Shown: in pieces, positions 18,906 to 28,308 of the stretch | Position numbering within the stretch: position 1 is the first letter of the stretch | How the letters are laid out: each line of letters starts with the position of its first letter | Translations under genes and position numbers: made by a program | Source of the DNA: Halobacterium hubeiense | Lineage (GTDB): Archaea; Halobacteriota; Halobacteria; Halobacteriales; Halobacteriaceae | Length of the DNA: 64,000 bases | Assembly (NCBI RefSeq): GCF_001488575.1 | Contig: NZ_LN831303.1 | Span: 124,001 to 188,000, forward strand | Reading direction: 5' to 3' | The notes under the pieces: generated by a model | What the model was told of the DNA's origin: nothing | Database searches by the model: none | What the model saw: only the letters and a program-made list of their open reading frames with translations

Positions 18906-19361
18906 CGTACCCGACGGGCGTTCGATTCGACAGCTGTCACGGGAAGTGGATTCTGTCAGTGTCTGTGTAGCGGTGACATAAACGTCAACGCCGGTTGGTA
19001 TCGACGTATTGAGACGGTGATCGGGGAGTATTAACCAATGGATTGGGGCACTGTTCAGATTAGAGTTGAAGGATGAGGCGGCCAAATTTCTGAGTTCTCT
19101 ATCCTCGAAATCAGCCGCCCAGCGGAGATAGCGACTGCTTCGAGCTAGAGTTTGTGGATCGAGAAGCGACATCGAACTGGGCGAGAGAACGGCTACGCAC
19201 TGCTCTGGCGTTCCATGATCAGGCTAGGGTTCCCGGCAGTAGAGTGAAAAAGGAGAGTCTAGGAACCTCCTCGGAGCCACGATCTGCTGCTCAGATACCA
19301 TCCGGAAATTCCCCTGTTGGTCGTCTTCTCTGACCGGTATCGGATCTCTATTTCCGCTCCC
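18906..19361. other. Gene-poor spacer between CRISPR remnant and MITE C
   Basis: No convincing gene. A minus-strand frame starting at 19172 opens with a plausible sequence (SLLDPQTLARSSRYLRWAAD) but runs into the decayed CRISPR repeats, so it is either a truncated remnant or chance. I see no promoter that clearly serves it. Confidence 0.4.
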
Positions 19362-19478
19362 CTAACAGTAGTTGAACGGACAGAATTTTATTCAGGAATT
19401 GCCCCGTAATTAGGAGTGTGAAGGGCATGTGACGCCGTCCACGCTGAATAAATCAATCGTATTTGCAACAACTGATAA
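19362..19478. mobile_element. MITE copy C (109 bp)
   Basis: The element at 19366-19474 has ends CAGTAGTTGAACGGACAG and, inverted, CAGTTGTTGCAAATACGATT, each leading inward to TATTCAG. It is exactly the length of copy A. The flanks are CTAA on the left and ATAA on the right, a near target duplication. The central arm GCCGTCCACG is kept on one side only, so the internal hairpin is weaker than in copy B. Confidence 0.75.
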
Positions 19479-19639
19479 TCAAACCCTCCTAACGGAGATT
19501 AGATTAGCCGCGGCATCAACACGAGCGCGAATGAACTCTCCGGCGAGGAGCACGAGTGATCAGCCTTGGAACTCCCATCGTACCGGCGTCCATACTGCTC
19601 GGGAGATCGTATACCCAACAACGACGATACGCGACGATT

Positions 19640-19739
19640 CTTCATCGACCCCTAGGGGGTTCAGGGTGAATTACGGGTTGACGAAAACACCGAAGTATGT
19701 ATGGCCTGTAGCACCGCTGAGTGCCCCGTATGGGGCATG
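19640..19739 (+). promoter_or_regulatory. Leader of CRISPR array 3
   Basis: Reading toward the array, this segment shows TCGACCCCTAGGGGGTT, then TTACGGGTTGACGAAAAC, then GAAGTATGTATGG, and ends GGGGCATG directly against the first repeat. The same blocks appear in the same order and spacing in the array 1 leader on the opposite strand. The array therefore retains a leader and could still be transcribed and adapted. Confidence 0.75.
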
Positions 19740-19970
19740 GTTACATCAGAACGCTAGTGCGGTTGAAGCGTCGGATTGGTCTCGACCTCGACCGCGAACG
19801 GCGGCTCGTTACATCAGAACGCTAGTGCGGTTGAAGCCAGATTGGCGACCCCGTGATGGACGCCGCGCAAGGCCGTTACATCAGAACGCTAGTGCGGTTG
19901 AAGCCCCCGCCAGCGCCATCGCCGCTCCCGTCTCCGGGTAGTTACATCAGAACGCTAGTGCGGTTGAAGT
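19740..19970 (+). CRISPR. CRISPR array 3: four repeats, three spacers
   Basis: Repeats lie at 19740-19769, 19808-19837, 19875-19904 and 19941-19970, and spacers are 38, 37 and 36 bp. The repeat begins GTTACATCAGAACGC and ends GCGGTTGAAGC. It differs from the array 2 repeat by one base (CATC for CAGC), and the last copy ends in T. Transcription is rightward, opposite to arrays 1 and 2. The cas operon therefore has an array on each side, as in several haloarchaea. Confidence 0.93.
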
Positions 19971-20334
19971 GCACAGTGTGTCGATGGGCGACGCTGGCTG
20001 GAGTGTGGACGCGCTACCTACTGCTATCGGATGTTGGAGTTGTCGCCAACCACGATTTGGGAGAGACAACGTGCTGAGGTGTCTGCGACGACGCACTCAA
20101 CAGGTCGTTTCGTGTGGTTGGCGATGGTCAAGATACTGCTTTGAGGTTACCTAAGGATTTTGATTCGGCAGACCTCTCGTCGGTATTGAATGTGCTCTTG
20201 TGCTTCTGCTATCGTGGCCGGTCTTCTAGTTCATCGCTGTCGACACCGGTTTTATAGTAGTCGTCTTCGATTCGGGAATCGCCTCAGAGTCAAGCTCTGA
20301 GGCGCTCGGCCTGCGACGCTGATGACTAGACCTT
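19971..20334. other. Gene-free segment after array 3, with an IS200/605-type hairpin
   Basis: No gene is apparent. The hairpin at 20281-20303, GCCTCAGAG-TCAAG-CTCTGAGGC, resembles the 3'-end hairpins of haloarchaeal TnpB elements that are seen more clearly at 54250 and 26485. It is likely a worn element end. Confidence 0.4.
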
Positions 20335-20382
20335 TTCTCAAATTTTAGAATGACGATGTGACGATACGCCAAAACAAATAAC
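20335..20382 (+). promoter_or_regulatory. Operator-like motif and TATA box for the transfer operon
   Basis: TTCTCAAATTTTAGAAT (20335-20351) is followed by AAACAAATAAC about 30 bp before the ATG at 20412. Similar near-palindromic boxes precede the genes at 29241 and 36733, which suggests shared regulation of the transfer genes. Confidence 0.55.
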
Positions 20383-20411
20383 GCACACACAATCCAGGGT
20401 TGATTCGTCCT

Positions 20412-20786
20412 ATGACAGACCCTAGTGAAGAACACGACAGTCAATCCAACACCGGCTACATCGAACGCTTCACCCACTCATTCGTATTCCTCTGGGTTGG
20501 CGCACTCACCGTCACTCTCTTTGTTGACCCAGTAGCCGCCCAAGAATCGTCCCAACCCATCATGACTACCGTCGAAAACGCCACCGCGTGGCTCACCGGC
20601 ATTGGACCTGCCGTCGGCACCCTCAACGCCGGGTTCAACATGATGAAAGCCTCCGGCACCAACAAATCCGGCAAAAAGAAAGAATACAAGGAGAACATCC
20701 GGAGTTCACTCATGTACGGCTGGGGGCTCGGCATGCTCATGGGCATCACGTCCCTCATTACCAGATGGACCGGCGTCGGAGCGTAA
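20412..20786 (+). CDS. Small secreted/membrane protein, VirB2-pilin-like
   Basis: About 124 residues from MTDPSEEHDSQSN. The first hydrophobic segment ends in VDPVAAQES, a likely signal-peptide cleavage site. Two further hydrophobic stretches (LTGIGPAVGTLNAGFNMM and MYGWGLGMLMGITSLI) are separated by a Lys-rich loop. Small size, signal plus two helices, and position at the head of an operon with a VirB4-like ATPase are what a VirB2/TrbC-type pilin would show. Sequence identity with known pilins is not evident, so this is inference from architecture and context. Confidence 0.6.
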   Translation: MTDPSEEHDSQSNTGYIERFTHSFVFLWVGALTVTLFVDPVAAQESSQPIMTTVENATAWLTGIGPAVGTLNAGFNMMKASGTNKSGKKKEYKENIRSSLMYGWGLGMLMGITSLITRWTGVGA

Positions 20787-20818
20787 TCACCTGTTAACCA
20801 CTACGTCCTCCTCCAATC

Positions 20819-21121
20819 ATGTCCGACTCCGAATCCGACCCCGATTACGTACACGTACAGTTCCACGACCCAGACCGTCTCGAAGCTATCCGTAACACGA
20901 AAAACCAGCACAACATGCGGTGGCGAGAAGTTCTCGAATACGGCGCTCGCTACCTCCAAGCCATCGACGACGTCATCGACGACAACCCCGAACTCCTTGC
21001 CCAACACCTCCTCAAACGCACTGACACAACACAACTCCTCGAATACGCCAATAGAGACGACCTGACGGACAGCGTCAGCACCCCGAAACGCGACCCGGAT
21101 ACCCCTGACTCACGGCCATGA
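20819..21121 (+). CDS. Small acidic hypothetical protein of the transfer operon
   Basis: 100 residues. The N-terminal half (YVHVQFHDPDRLEAIRN, then MRWREVLEYGARYL) has the length and strand-helix-helix pattern of a ribbon-helix-helix protein, which could make it an operon regulator or a relaxosome accessory factor. No motif proves this. Its stop overlaps the start of the next gene by 4 bp. Confidence 0.6.
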   Translation: MSDSESDPDYVHVQFHDPDRLEAIRNTKNQHNMRWREVLEYGARYLQAIDDVIDDNPELLAQHLLKRTDTTQLLEYANRDDLTDSVSTPKRDPDTPDSRP

Positions 21122-22227
21122 AGCGCGCTCAACGTCGTATCCCACAGCAAGCCGACGACTCGATGAACCTCATCCGGGGGTACACGCTTGACGACGCCTA
21201 TCTCGTCGGCCCCGGCATCGCAATCTGCATCCTCACACTCACCCTCGTCCCACCGGTCATCCGCCTCCAGGGCGTCCTCCTCGGCGTCCTCGCCTTCCTC
21301 CTCGGAGTAGTCGGGCTCGCTACCACGCCAGACTACTACAAGTCCACCGAATGGGTGAAACTCCACGCAGCCCACCTCGCCCGCCAATCCACATACGAAC
21401 ACCTCACCTTCCACCACGACCACGCCCAACGCACCCAGACAGACGAGGTAGAACAGACGACGACACAGGCCATCTTCGCTACCAACCAGCGCACACAGGA
21501 CGTTCTTGACGTCGAACGCGTCCAACCGGGCTCTGGTCAGCGTGGCGACACCGGCTACGTCGAACTCACTGACGGCACGCTCGTTGGCGCCGTCCAAATC
21601 GACCCGGCAAACCTCTCGCTATCAACAGCCGACGACTGGAGCCGCACTGTCACCCAACTGGGCTCCACAATCAACACGCTGGACTTCCCCACCCAAATCT
21701 ACCGCACCTCCCGAGACTTCGACACAGACGCATTCCTACAGCCCTACCACGACCGCCGCAGTGACGACGACGTTCGGAACGAACCCGTCCTCAAAACCCT
21801 CCTCAATGAATTCCTCGCATGGTACCCAGAAGAACTCGCCAGCCGCGGCACGCGCATTACGGAATTCTACGTCATCGTTCCCGTCCGCCCCGAAGAAGTC
21901 GAATCCTCGCGGCGGACAGCCGGATTCAAAGAACAACTCGCGGAGTGGCCGCTTCTCGGCCGGCTCATCAGTACGAATGACGAGGAAGACGCGCCAGAGG
22001 CAGTCTTGCGTGGTCGCCAGCGGGAGACGCTATACGACCGACTCGCGATGGTTCGCGGCCACTTCCGCGAAATCACGGACATCGACGCCACCCGCGTCGA
22101 CGCGGTCGAGCACGCGGAACTCATCGTCCGCGCTTACCAGCGCGAGGACGTCGACCAACAGGACCAGCTTGAGACGAACGGCATCACCACCCGCGACCAA
22201 CCCGCAGCCCGCTCGGAGGACTCCTAA
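21118..22227 (+). CDS. Transfer-operon membrane protein with PrgI/VirB3-like N-terminus
   Basis: 369 residues. Two adjacent membrane helices at residues 28-68 (GPGIAICILTLTLVPPVI and LLGVLAFLLGVVGLA) precede a large cytoplasmic domain. VirB3/PrgI proteins have the same short double-helix module next to the VirB4 gene, and the soluble part (GYVELTDGTLVGAVQIDP onward) resembles the N-terminal domain of VirB4 ATPases. It overlaps the VirB4-like gene by 1 bp. Its likely job is to anchor the ATPase at the membrane channel. Confidence 0.65.
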   Translation: MKRAQRRIPQQADDSMNLIRGYTLDDAYLVGPGIAICILTLTLVPPVIRLQGVLLGVLAFLLGVVGLATTPDYYKSTEWVKLHAAHLARQSTYEHLTFHHDHAQRTQTDEVEQTTTQAIFATNQRTQDVLDVERVQPGSGQRGDTGYVELTDGTLVGAVQIDPANLSLSTADDWSRTVTQLGSTINTLDFPTQIYRTSRDFDTDAFLQPYHDRRSDDDVRNEPVLKTLLNEFLAWYPEELASRGTRITEFYVIVPVRPEEVESSRRTAGFKEQLAEWPLLGRLISTNDEEDAPEAVLRGRQRETLYDRLAMVRGHFREITDIDATRVDAVEHAELIVRAYQREDVDQQDQLETNGITTRDQPAARSEDS

Positions 22228-24788
22228 TGCTCAGTCATACCGCCGTCACCACCGTTGCTGCCGTATCGCTCCCGGTCGTCGGCCCCACCAGCCCGATTCT
22301 CCTCGCAGGAGGCATCATCGCGGTCATCGCAATTCTGGGGGTGGTTGCAGCTATCGCGAGGAAAGCCGGCCTCGTTTCGTCCAACCAGACATTCGTCGAC
22401 GACCACAACACAGCCGCAGACGCAGCCACGGACCAAGAACCAGTCGAGCAAGCCACTGAGGAAACGCCGGCGCCGTCGACAGCCAACGAGCCGCCCAGCG
22501 AACGCACGAACGCCGATGCCTCGGTGGCCGAGGTCGAGACGCTGGACGACGAGATGCAGGTCCTCGATGACCGCGGGGAACGCCAACTCTCGGGCATGGC
22601 TCCACGCCACATCCGCGAAGATGAGGACTACTACGAACACCTCCGGATTGACGACCACTACACGCGCTCGTACTTCATCGACGGGTGGCCGGATAGTGTC
22701 TCAGACGGCCAGTTCCACGGCCTGTTCAGCCAGCCCGGCCTCGATTTCGATATCGCACTCCACATCGACCCGCTTGATTCCCCGCACGCGCTTGAGGACC
22801 TGAAAGAGCGGATTCGAGAATTGGAGTCCGAGTACGAACTGCTTGCCGACGACGGCCAGACTATCGAAGCCCGTGACGTCGAACGGAAGTTACAGGACTA
22901 CCAGTCGATGCGGGACGCCATCCGTGATACTAACGCGGAGTTCGTCGACGTTTCGATGTACGTCACCGTCGCCGCAGACAGCAAGGACGAATTAGACCGC
23001 GTTAGCGACCAATTCGAGGATACGCTTCAGGAGAACGGGCTACGGTCCATCCTGAAGACGAAAGACCAAGAGCGAACCCTACGGTCGACGTCGCCCATCG
23101 CGAAGGACGAGCTCGAGAAGAAGCACTCGATGATGGGCGGAGCGATTGGGGCGATGCTCCCGTTCAGCAGCGGCACGCTCATCCAAGACGAAGGCATTCC
23201 GATTGGGGTTCACGCGGAGAACTCCAGCCCGATTATCTACGACCGATTCACCCACGACCGTGGGTACAACATGCTCACCATCGGGAACATCGGCGCCGGG
23301 AAGTCGTTCTCCACGAAGCTGCATTTGCTCCGGCACAAACTCTACGACGACGACACGATTGTCATCATGCTGGACCCGCTCCGTGGATTCGCCGGCCTCA
23401 ATAGCGCGCTAGACGGCCAGCAGATCGTCGTCGGCGGCGACTTCGCACTCAACCCCTTGGAAATCAAGGAACCGCCGGAGAGCGTCAAGGAGAATCCACA
23501 GGTGAATCCGGGGACGGCGAAGATGAAGGACCTCAAGTCCTTCTTCGAGTCGTTCTTCGACATGCGCGGCGAGGAGCTGGGCGAGAAGTGGACCACCCTC
23601 CAGCGCGCACTCCGTACGGCCTACCACGAGCGCGGTATCGACCTTGACGACCCCGACACCCACGCCCGCCAGTCTCCGACGATCCGGGAGGACGTCATTC
23701 CGATTCTCTTGGAGATGGTGACGGACGTTGAGGAACACTCTATCATCCAAGATATTATCGACGACGAGACGACCATCGAGGAGGTCCTGAACGCCGCGCA
23801 GGAGGTGACTGAGGAAGAGCGAAAGCGGGCGGCAGAACTGTTGCTCGCGATGGAACCATTCCTTGAGGGTGGCGCACTTGCGAACCTCGGCGAATCCTCG
23901 GATTTCGATATCGGGAGCGAGGACGTGGTGTGGTTGGACCTCCAGCAGCAGGAGTCCCGCGGCGGCCTCGGCCTAATGATGAATCTCCTGTTCTCTGCGG
24001 TCTACGAGCGGGCGAAGCAGACGGACAAGGAGGTGATTTTCGCGATTGACGAGGCCCGGTACATCATGCGGGACAAAGCCGCCCTGGAATTCCTTGAGCA
24101 GGCGGTGCGGCACTCCCGTCACTACGACCTCAGTATTCAGTTTATCACGCAGACCGTCGACGAGTTCTTCCAGCACGAGGAAGCCGAGGCGATTGCCGAC
24201 CAGTGCGACCACAAGCTGTTCTTCCACACGGAAGGTCTAGATAATGAGGTTGCGTCGAAGGTCGGGATGAGTGAGACGGAAGCCCAGTTCGTGCGGACAG
24301 CTACACCCGGTGACGAGGAACGTGGATACTCGGAGGCGGCATTCGGGGTGGCGGACGAGGGCTGGTATCCCGTTCATATCAGCGCGAATCCGAAGGAAGC
24401 GGCTGTTGTTGACCTTGATCCGGACGAGGATATTCGAGCCGCACTCCCGGGGATGAACGACGACGAGGTAGTGCCTGAGGAGGTACAGGAGATTCGCGAA
24501 CAGCTCCTTGAGAAGTATAGTGACGAAGTGGAGGTTGAAGTGAAGCCGGAGAAGCTGGTGCCGGAGATTCGGGCGATTGGCGAGGATGGCGACGAGGTGA
24601 TTGTCGACCAAGACGAGATACGGCGGTCCGGCCCGAATCTCGATAAGATTGTCTCGGACGCCCTGGACCTCGCAGACGACGAAGGCGGTAACGAGGAAAG
24701 TAGCAGCGATGATTCGGATAGAGAGTCGCTGAATCGGTTGTTCGACCAGCTTGAGAACGGCGAATCTGACTCGGATGAGGACGAGTAG
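22227..24788 (+). CDS. VirB4/TraC-like conjugation ATPase
   Basis: 853 residues. Two N-terminal hydrophobic segments and an acidic linker lead into a VirB4-type core. Walker A is GNIGAGKSFSTKL (near residue 355), Walker B is VIFAIDEARYIM (near 606), and a late QFITQTVDEFF stretch follows in the usual place. VirB4 proteins energise pilus assembly and substrate transfer in type IV secretion systems. It lies between the VirB3-like gene and a secreted protein gene, which it overlaps by 14 bp. The acidic C-terminal tail is a halophilic feature. Confidence 0.88.
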   Translation: MLSHTAVTTVAAVSLPVVGPTSPILLAGGIIAVIAILGVVAAIARKAGLVSSNQTFVDDHNTAADAATDQEPVEQATEETPAPSTANEPPSERTNADASVAEVETLDDEMQVLDDRGERQLSGMAPRHIREDEDYYEHLRIDDHYTRSYFIDGWPDSVSDGQFHGLFSQPGLDFDIALHIDPLDSPHALEDLKERIRELESEYELLADDGQTIEARDVERKLQDYQSMRDAIRDTNAEFVDVSMYVTVAADSKDELDRVSDQFEDTLQENGLRSILKTKDQERTLRSTSPIAKDELEKKHSMMGGAIGAMLPFSSGTLIQDEGIPIGVHAENSSPIIYDRFTHDRGYNMLTIGNIGAGKSFSTKLHLLRHKLYDDDTIVIMLDPLRGFAGLNSALDGQQIVVGGDFALNPLEIKEPPESVKENPQVNPGTAKMKDLKSFFESFFDMRGEELGEKWTTLQRALRTAYHERGIDLDDPDTHARQSPTIREDVIPILLEMVTDVEEHSIIQDIIDDETTIEEVLNAAQEVTEEERKRAAELLLAMEPFLEGGALANLGESSDFDIGSEDVVWLDLQQQESRGGLGLMMNLLFSAVYERAKQTDKEVIFAIDEARYIMRDKAALEFLEQAVRHSRHYDLSIQFITQTVDEFFQHEEAEAIADQCDHKLFFHTEGLDNEVASKVGMSETEAQFVRTATPGDEERGYSEAAFGVADEGWYPVHISANPKEAAVVDLDPDEDIRAALPGMNDDEVVPEEVQEIREQLLEKYSDEVEVEVKPEKLVPEIRAIGEDGDEVIVDQDEIRRSGPNLDKIVSDALDLADDEGGNEESSSDDSDRESLNRLFDQLENGESDSDEDE

Positions 24789-26478
24789 TTATCGACGAGT
24801 CGCCAGCGCCGTTCTCGTTGTTCTCGTCGTCTGTGTGGGCGTCGGAGTTGGTGTGCATCCTGCCGCAGCGGACCCGCCTGAGGAGCCCGACCACGGGTTG
24901 AACGCCAGCGAGTTCTACCCACTCTGGTCGCACGACGTCGACGGGAATATCTCGTTGAACGAAACGGCGATTCGCACGCTCGCGAACGGCACCGATATTT
25001 CGTACTTAGAGCCCCCTGAGGAAGTCCAACGATGGAATCAACAGGACCTCAGAGAGTTCCCTGAGACGGGTACGAAGACATCCGTGTATCCAGAGGGGAC
25101 GGAGACGACGGCGAGTGACCGTGGTTGGATTACGGACGCCTACACGCGGTTGTTCGCAATCCAGCCGAGTACGCGAGCGTTCGTGAGTGGGAGCCGCCAG
25201 CCTCTATACGTACCGAGTAAGGGGTCGATTCTCGCCACAACCGACTACCGCGTCGACCTTCCCGAAGACGACACGACCGGGAGCGTTCGCGTCTTCTACG
25301 ACCTGAATAGCGCGAGCATCGAGTCAGTTCGAGCGGTTTCGGGAGCGCGGACTATCGGGACTACGGCGCCGAGTCAGACGGTGCAAATCAACTACAGTGA
25401 CCTCCAGTCCGGCCCGCACTCGGTTGGTGTCGAAGCCCGAATCCAGATTGATGTCACGAAGACCACGAAGACGAAGGTCTGTAGCGATGACGGACGCTGC
25501 CACTGGGAGACTGAAACCGAAGAAATCGACGAGTCGATAACGGTCGAGGACACCCGGCTGGTCGAACAGTACAGTCTCCTGTCGACAGGATACGTAACCC
25601 AGTATCCAGACGGCGATATGGGTGTTGTCACGAAGCAAAACCACCCGTGGGCGGGCCTCTCGCTCCCTGAGAATGATACTGCAAACGGTGTATGGCGGTT
25701 CTACAGTGGGCGTGAGACGGATTGGGATTCGTTGACGAAGACGAATCCGGACGGGACGGAGACGGTGTCCTCGCCGGCGCAGCCACTACAAGTGTACGCG
25801 TATCCATCGACGAGTCAGGCAGAGCTCGCGACAACCGAGAGTGGGTTCAGCCAGCCGGAGGGAGAACTGTTGCAGACGCAGGGCGAGCAGCGTCCCGTCC
25901 CGGAACTGCCGGCGTCAGTGAACGTCGACGTGGCGAACGAATCGTATAATGTGTCCTCGCAGCTTGCGGTCCGCCACGCGGAGTACGAACCCAAGACGGT
26001 GGAAGTTCGTGGGTTAGTGGCGGGGACGTCGCGAGAGTTGAGTCCATCGTTCTATACGACCGTGAAAACACGGGCGACGTCGCTAGACGTGGAGGTCATT
26101 AATGCAACGTCGTCGACGCTCCGTGTACGGGTTGAGTTATCCGACGAGCAGGGCCGGCCAGTGATGACGGCGGGCTACGATGGCCGCGTGGTCGTCGAGG
26201 GAACGCCGGTGGAGACGAATGCGGCAGGAACAGCGATTGTGACGATTGAACGGGCGGAGAAGGGGATGACAGCCGTGTATGAGCCGGCGTCGTTCTGGAA
26301 GCGGAATCCCGCGTATACGTCGTCGTCAGCGTCGTTCACTGGGCCGTCGTCGTTTGGTGGAAATTTGTGGATGCTGTTTCGGTTGGTGTTGGCGGCGCTA
26401 CTGCTCTGGCTACCCGTGTATATGTTCGACCGGATGCTGGATTTAGATATCTGGCCGCCGTGGGAGGGACTCTGGTAA
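24775..26478 (+). CDS. Large secreted, membrane-anchored transfer protein
   Basis: About 567 residues from MRTSSYRRVASAV; an alternative Met 8 codons upstream is buried deeper in virB4. A signal peptide (VASAVLVVLVVCVGVGVGV) ends at HPAAADPP. The long Thr/Ser/Glu-rich beta exodomain holds N-glycosylation sequons, a CSDDGRCHW loop with a possible disulfide, and an immunoglobulin-like VVEGTPVETNAAGTAIVTI segment. A C-terminal helix (LVLAALLLWLPVYMF) anchors it. It probably forms part of the external mating or channel structure of the VirB4 operon. Confidence 0.75.
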   Translation: MRTSSYRRVASAVLVVLVVCVGVGVGVHPAAADPPEEPDHGLNASEFYPLWSHDVDGNISLNETAIRTLANGTDISYLEPPEEVQRWNQQDLREFPETGTKTSVYPEGTETTASDRGWITDAYTRLFAIQPSTRAFVSGSRQPLYVPSKGSILATTDYRVDLPEDDTTGSVRVFYDLNSASIESVRAVSGARTIGTTAPSQTVQINYSDLQSGPHSVGVEARIQIDVTKTTKTKVCSDDGRCHWETETEEIDESITVEDTRLVEQYSLLSTGYVTQYPDGDMGVVTKQNHPWAGLSLPENDTANGVWRFYSGRETDWDSLTKTNPDGTETVSSPAQPLQVYAYPSTSQAELATTESGFSQPEGELLQTQGEQRPVPELPASVNVDVANESYNVSSQLAVRHAEYEPKTVEVRGLVAGTSRELSPSFYTTVKTRATSLDVEVINATSSTLRVRVELSDEQGRPVMTAGYDGRVVVEGTPVETNAAGTAIVTIERAEKGMTAVYEPASFWKRNPAYTSSSASFTGPSSFGGNLWMLFRLVLAALLLWLPVYMFDRMLDLDIWPPWEGLW

Positions 26479-26482
26479 ATGG

Positions 26483-26520
26483 CCTAGGGTCAAGCTCCGA
26501 GGCTCCCGGTAGGTTAGTTT
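26483..26520 (+). repeat. Degenerate IS200/605 (TnpB) right-end hairpin
   Basis: CCTAGGGTCAAGCTCCGAGG and the following CTCCCGGTAGGTTAGT match, with several changes, the element end at 54250 (CCTCGGGGTCAAGCCCCGAGG region). No tnpA or tnpB is nearby. It lies between converging genes and may now act as a terminator. Confidence 0.55.
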
Positions 26521-26906
26521 TGGGAGGCTCGCTTGTAGAAGGCGATTACCGCACCGAGGAGCGTGAGGTTCTGAAGGAACGATGTTAATTCGTCGCCGCG
26601 ATCTTCTTCGTCAACGGCCCAGAAGTTGTGAATTGTGGGGGTGACACCGATGAAGAACGCGGCGATACTACTAGCGGACAGTTTCGGGAGCTTCCAGAGA
26701 CTAATACCGAGGCTGCCACCTAGCAGGAGGCCGCTCGATACTGGGACAAGTTGGTCCGCGAATGGAACGCCTTTGGCGTCGGCGTACGCGATTCGTCCGT
26801 CTAGGTTTGTGAGGTTGCGAACTGCGAGAATTGCGAGGCCGCCAGCAAAGAGAAGGCGGCCGAGGAGTGGTGGGGCATTGTTGTTGGATGAATCAGTATC
26901 AGACAT
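26514..26906 (-). CDS. DoxX-family membrane protein
   Basis: 130 residues with four hydrophobic helices. The haloarchaeal DoxX pattern is clear: LLFAGGLAILAVRNLTNLDG, AYADAKGVPFADQLVP, SSGLLLGGSLGISLW, VGTPTIHNFWAVD-like (GVTPTIHNFW) and a final FLQNLTLLGAVIAF. These proteins are linked to redox or membrane stress functions but their reaction is not settled. It is transcribed against the transfer operon and is probably independent of it. Confidence 0.88.
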   Translation of the reverse strand: MSDTDSSNNNAPPLLGRLLFAGGLAILAVRNLTNLDGRIAYADAKGVPFADQLVPVSSGLLLGGSLGISLWKLPKLSASSIAAFFIGVTPTIHNFWAVDEEDRGDELTSFLQNLTLLGAVIAFYKRASQN

Positions 26907-27054
26907 CTTCTGGGATGAGAACTGTTACGGGATTAATTCCTACGGAAGTCGAGAGTGTATCCGAAATATCGGTTCCATTTTCTGGGAGGTTGACTGGCCT
27001 ATGTTGTGTGGTCCATAGGACCATGTGTATGGAGGTAATAACATACGGTGACGG

Positions 27055-27359
27055 ATGGCGTCCTACACCACCATCGAAGACTGGCGAGATGTCAAAGACG
27101 GCTACGTCATCGATGTCACCATCCGACAAACGGAGGACAACAAGTACCCGAGCGGATGGGACTACGGCCTACACCTCGGGGAAGTCGGGGCGACACCATC
27201 CTCCGCTACGACAACGCTCACAAACGGACGAAAGGCCACGAACGCCACACCACGGATACCGTCGAAATAATCGACTTCCCCGGGATGCTGGCACTCTACG
27301 ACCGCTTCAAGCGTGAGACCGAGAAGCTATCGCCTGTCTCGTGGAACTGGCCGGAGTAG
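27055..27359 (+). pseudogene. TumE-like toxin gene with a frameshift
   Basis: The first 45 codons (ASYTTIEDWRDVKDGYVIDV and on) are in one frame. The conserved remainder (GDTILRYDNAH, then VEIIDFPGMLALYDRFKRE) lies in another, joined near 27190 in GGGAAGTCGGGGCG. The RYDNAH signature is shared with the fragment at 44717. TumE-like toxins are encoded just upstream of a winged-helix antitoxin, as here. The gene is probably inactive unless the shift is a sequencing error or is bypassed. Confidence 0.7.
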
Positions 27360-27382
27360 GACGCATTCAGGAGGTGCATACC

Positions 27383-27787
27383 ATGCCCACACTCAAAGTT
27401 ACCGTCGGCAAACGCGACCGTCTCGACCAGCATACGCGGAGCCGCATCAAGGCTGCTCAAGAAGGCGAAGACCTCGACGACGCCCAGCCCGTACTGAATT
27501 TCGAGTCGTATGCGGAACTCAGTCGACTTCTCAGCCCGAAGAACCTAGAGCTGTTGGAGACAATCTCCGAGCACGACCCAGAAAGCATCAGCGAAGCCAC
27601 CGAACTGGTGGACCGAGACTACAAACAAGTCCATCAGAACCTCTCTGAACTCGAAGATATCGGCGTCATCACGTTCGAACACAGTGACACAGGCCAAGCG
27701 AACCAACCAAAGCTGGCCTATGATGGTCTCGAAATTGACCTTCCCTTTGCGGGGTCAAACGGGAGCGTCAGTACAGCAGCTCCGTGA
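27383..27787 (+). CDS. TumA-like winged-helix antitoxin
   Basis: 134 residues from the Met of MPTLKVTVGKRDRL. The central segment FESYAELSRLLSPKNLELLE followed by a recognition-helix-like RDYKQVHQNLSELEDIGVI is typical of the haloarchaeal HTH partner of TumE toxins. The 3' part (LAYDGLEIDLPF) matches the tail of the paralogue at 44907 in style. It appears intact although its toxin partner is broken. Confidence 0.82.
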   Translation: MPTLKVTVGKRDRLDQHTRSRIKAAQEGEDLDDAQPVLNFESYAELSRLLSPKNLELLETISEHDPESISEATELVDRDYKQVHQNLSELEDIGVITFEHSDTGQANQPKLAYDGLEIDLPFAGSNGSVSTAAP

Positions 27788-27900
27788 GGAGATTCGATTA
27801 ATACAGGTAGTATTGTCTTGAAATTTTCTATGGCAGTGATTGGGTTATTTTCTCCCTTAGTACTTGCATTGAATAAAAACCCGGGTTTATAACAATAATA

Positions 27901-28176
27901 TTATTCGTTGTTGTTGATTTCTTTGCGGAGTTCGTCAACTTCGCGTTCGAGTCGTGCGAGGCGGCGTTCTTGGTCGCCACAGACACGGTCATAGAGGTCG
28001 GCTGCGAGCTCTGGTTCGTGCTTGTCGAGGAGGTCGATATCCGTTTCGAGTTGGTCGAGTCGTTTCTTGAGTCGACTGCGGATTTTACTCCGGTACTCTT
28101 TGGGGTTTTTAACGTCGGTTGCGTCGCCGCGGAGGACTTCACGTTCGCGGTCGGTGAGTAACGCCCGCCGGTCCAT
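27901..28176 (-). CDS. Small coiled-coil haloarchaeal protein
   Basis: 91 residues from MDRRALLTDREREVLRG. An upstream Met gives a longer frame, but a TATATG box about 30 bp before this ATG argues for the shorter protein. The sequence DREREVLRGDATDVKNPKEYRSKIRSR-like block (shown here only in part) is common in small haloarchaeal proteins. The last third is a Glu/Arg heptad coiled coil (RRLARLEREVDELRKE). Likely a DNA-binding or accessory protein; function unknown. Confidence 0.7.
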   Translation of the reverse strand: MDRRALLTDREREVLRGDATDVKNPKEYRSKIRSRLKKRLDQLETDIDLLDKHEPELAADLYDRVCGDQERRLARLEREVDELRKEINNNE

Positions 28177-28308
28177 GTGTCCGCTCGGTTCGCTGTGGAT
28201 GCCCATATACTGTCCGATGTTTCCCGTATGAAAGAATTTTCCCGCTATATCGACCGGTATTTCCATCATGCCGGAAATTATATACCTTTAGCGACGAGAT
28301 ATTGACAT

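Noticed and set aside
18816-19172. A 118-codon minus frame next to the CRISPR remnant
   Set aside because: Its second half reads through degenerate CRISPR repeats; only the first 40 or so codons look protein-like, so it is not called as a gene.
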